Source: an uncultured Eubacteriales bacterium (lineage in GTDB: Bacteria; Bacillota; Clostridia; Oscillospirales; Oscillospiraceae). Taken from it: a stretch of DNA of 44,689 bases. The notes under the pieces were generated by a model, which searched no databases, had not been told where the DNA came from, and saw only the letters and a list, made by a program, of their open reading frames with translations. Positions 42,620-44,689 of the stretch are shown piece after piece. Where the stretch lies: assembly GCA_900316255.1 (NCBI GenBank), contig ONCI01000004.1, forward strand, positions 1-44,689. The letters run 5' to 3'. The position numbers were made by a program, and so were the translations under genes. Numbering within the stretch: position 1 is the first letter of the stretch; the number at the start of each line of letters is the position of its first letter.

Positions 42620-44689
42620 TTGCCGGTTCTCATAGCAAAAGTTGCGGTGTCAGCGGCGACCTACTGGATCGACCGTCCTTATGATTATCTGATCCCGGAG
42701 GAGCTTCACGGAAAGGTTCTTCCCGGCATGCGCGTTTTTGTACCCTTCTCCAGGGGAAATCGCCGTGTGGAAGGCATCGTCCTTGCCGTGGAGCAGCCAG
42801 TTCTCACCGATGAGCAGATCCGCCTGGCCCTGTTTATGCGGGAACGCTTTTTCTGCACAGTCTATGACGCTGTAAAGGCCATCCTTCCCACCGGGCTCTG
42901 GTTCAAGGCGGACGGATCCCGCCGAGTGAATGACAAAACGGTGGAAATGGCCCGCCTTGCCGTTCCGGCGGAAGATGCCGCCGATATGGCGGACCGGATC
43001 CGGCACAAATCGCCAAGGCAGGCGGAGCTGCTGGATCTTCTCTGCAGCTTTGAAGCCCTGCCCGTAAAGGATCTGCTGCTGCACGGCAATGCTTCCCGGG
43101 CCTCTTTGAAGTCGCTTTGTGATAAGGAACTGGTATCCCTCTATCACCGGGAGGTCTTTCGCCGTGCGGAGATCCCTCCGGAAGAACGGGTACCGCTTCC
43201 CGTCCTGAACGAGGAGCAGCTGGCCGTTTTTGAAAAGATCTCCGCACTGGCCTTCAGCGGCAAGGCCGGCTGCGCTCTTCTGCAAGGGGTTACCGGCAGC
43301 GGGAAGACCAGTATCTATATCCACCTCATCCACCAGCAGCTATCCCGCGGCAAAACCGCTATTCTTCTCGTTCCCGAGATCGCGCTGACGCCGCAGATGC
43401 TGCATACCTTTTCCAGTCACTTTGGAGATGAGGTGGCCGTTCTGCACAGTTCTCTCTCCTTGGGAGAGCGCTATGACGAATGGAAACGGATCCGCTCCGG
43501 CCGGGCCCATCTGGTCATTGGCACCAGAAGCGCCGTCTTCGCGCCGGTCCGGGATCTGGGCATCCTGATCATCGATGAGGAGCAGGAGGAGACCTATCGC
43601 TCCGAAAACGCTCCCCGATACCATGCAAGGGATGTGGCCAAGTATATCTGCAGCAAGGCTGGCTGCACCCTTCTCCTTGGCTCTGCCACGCCGGAGCTTG
43701 TGAGCCGCTATCAGGCGCAGATCGGCCGTTACGCCTATTTCCGCCTGGACAAGCGCTATAACGCGCAAAAGCTGCCCAGTGTCCGCATTGTAGATATGAA
43801 AAAGGAGCTTCGGGAGGGAAACGGCGGCTGTATCAGTTCTGTGCTGGCAGAGGAGCTGCAGAAAAACCTGGATGCCGCGGAGCAGAGCATCCTCTTCCTT
43901 AATCGCAGAGGGACAAACAAGCTCATCAGCTGCGGCGACTGCGGCTTTACCTACAAATGCCCACGCTGCAGCGTATCCCTGACTTATCACAGTCTCAATC
44001 GCAGGCTGCTGTGCCATTACTGCGGCTACTCCAGGAGAGTGGATGATTCGTGCCCGGAGTGCGGAGGCCGGCTCAAATATGTGGGAGCCGGTACCCAGCT
44101 CGTGGTAGAAGAACTGCAAGCCCTCTTCCCGGGGCAGGAGATCCTTCGCATGGACACGGATTCGCTTGCCCCCGTGGGTTCCCACGAGGAACTGTTCGAC
44201 CAGTTCCGGAAGGAGAATATCCCCTTCCTTGTGGGAACGCAGATGGTCACGAAAGGCCTGAATTTTGAAAATGTCACCCTGGTTGGTGTGCTTTCCGCCG
44301 ACCAGAGCCTCTATGCCGGCGATTATCGCGCCGGTGAGAGGACCTTTTCTTTGATCACGCAGGTCGTGGGACGAAGCGGGCGGGGCAGCAAGCCCGGGCG
44401 CGCCATTATCCAGACCTATACGCCCGGAAATGAGACCATCCGTCTTGCGGCGGAGCAGGATTATGAGGCATTCTATGCTTCGGAGCTTGAAGTTCGCAAG
44501 CTCCAGAACGCGCCTCCTTTTACCGATCATCTCTCCGTCACCATCTCGGGCATGACCGAGAGCCTTGTAGTGGAGGCCGGCCGCTTCGTGCGGGATCGGC
44601 TGGAGGCTCTGATCGGGCCTCAAAGAGCTGATTTTCTCGGCCCCACGCCGCTGAATGTGGTAAAAGTCAACAATCGATTCCGGTACCGC
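42620..44689 (+). CDS. priA: Primosomal protein N', PriA helicase (3' end cut by window)
   Basis: 690 codons are in the window without a stop. The protein starts at TTG 42620 after AAAGGGCGGTG, with LPVLIAKVAVSAATYWIDRPYDY, the usual PriA N-terminus. Walker A GVTGSGKT lies at 223-230, motif II DEEQEETY from 319 (Gln where many PriA proteins have His), and zinc-binding cysteine pairs (CGDCGF, CPRCS, CHYCGY, CPECGG) come near 435-480. TQMVTKGLNFENVTLV and QVVGRSGRGSKPGRAIIQT are the later helicase motifs. It restarts stalled replication forks. It looks intact as far as visible. Confidence 0.93.
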   Translation, partial: MPVLIAKVAVSAATYWIDRPYDYLIPEELHGKVLPGMRVFVPFSRGNRRVEGIVLAVEQPVLTDEQIRLALFMRERFFCTVYDAVKAILPTGLWFKADGSRRVNDKTVEMARLAVPAEDAADMADRIRHKSPRQAELLDLLCSFEALPVKDLLLHGNASRASLKSLCDKELVSLYHREVFRRAEIPPEERVPLPVLNEEQLAVFEKISALAFSGKAGCALLQGVTGSGKTSIYIHLIHQQLSRGKTAILLVPEIALTPQMLHTFSSHFGDEVAVLHSSLSLGERYDEWKRIRSGRAHLVIGTRSAVFAPVRDLGILIIDEEQEETYRSENAPRYHARDVAKYICSKAGCTLLLGSATPELVSRYQAQIGRYAYFRLDKRYNAQKLPSVRIVDMKKELREGNGGCISSVLAEELQKNLDAAEQSILFLNRRGTNKLISCGDCGFTYKCPRCSVSLTYHSLNRRLLCHYCGYSRRVDDSCPECGGRLKYVGAGTQLVVEELQALFPGQEILRMDTDSLAPVGSHEELFDQFRKENIPFLVGTQMVTKGLNFENVTLVGVLSADQSLYAGDYRAGERTFSLITQVVGRSGRGSKPGRAIIQTYTPGNETIRLAAEQDYEAFYASELEVRKLQNAPPFTDHLSVTISGMTESLVVEAGRFVRDRLEALIGPQRADFLGPTPLNVVKVNNRFRYR

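Overview
The window is a gene-dense stretch of a Gram-positive, moderately GC-rich Clostridia-type chromosome, most like the Oscillospiraceae/Ruminococcaceae group (inference). The reasons are the tRNA-sensing T-box leaders in front of tyrS and alaS, a large Bacillus/Clostridium-type SRP RNA directly upstream of dnaX, the yloC-remA-gmk-rpoZ-priA string, an ECF thiamine transporter under a TPP riboswitch, ribonuclease M5, diadenylate cyclase CdaA/CdaR, and strong AGGAGG-type ribosome sites with frequent ATGA overlaps. I see no phage, insertion sequence, CRISPR array or rRNA. It reads as mostly core genome with some accessory genes.

Layout. 1-3254: end of an HD-domain nucleotidase-like gene, a YdcF-family membrane protein, a Spx/ArsC-like thioredoxin-fold protein and an HD phosphohydrolase, then a leftward membrane protein. 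3350-5332: Tyr T-box operon holding a C_GCAxxG_C_C redox-type protein and tyrS. 5356-6128: leftward thiT with TPP riboswitch. 6277-10067: prfC, a cyclodeaminase-like protein, a sirtuin and tmk. 10111-10251: a 46-residue Gly/Cys-repeat protein on the minus strand. 10413-16435: mltG, a U32 protein, a small Cys protein, then the Ala T-box, alaS and a HIT protein. 16456-20402: comEC-holA-rnmV, overlapped at its 3' end by a small antisense membrane-protein gene. 20739-23847: tRNA-Arg(CCU) (minus) and a fused ABC transporter (plus). 23852-26904: leftward operon of a 902-residue multi-[Fe-S] flavoprotein and hypA. 27047-29459: SRP RNA, dnaX and an N-terminally shortened ebfC. 29463-33512: a lipoprotein, a radical SAM/SPASM protein, a DUF1002 protein and an AGCS-type symporter. 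33563-36499: comF, mreB, ispD, ispF. 36606-37975: a DUF3343 carrier-like protein with a cysteine-desulfurase-like enzyme. 38106-40577: cdaA-cdaR-rseC-like. 40594-44689: yicC/yloC, remA, gmk, rpoZ and the start of priA.

How the genes relate. Translation and RNA functions are abundant (tyrS, alaS, prfC, U32, rnmV, SRP RNA, tRNA-Arg), as are replication and repair (tmk, holA, dnaX, ebfC, priA), envelope functions (mltG, mreB, CdaA/CdaR) and cofactor supply (thiT, ispD/ispF, csd-like). The stretches most worth a second look are the HypA/multi-Fe-S flavoprotein operon with no hydrogenase beside it, the eroded ebfC start, the Gly-Cys repeat microprotein, the redox protein placed under tyrosine T-box control, and the DUF3343/desulfurase pair. 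I did not find a clearly new defence or mobile system.
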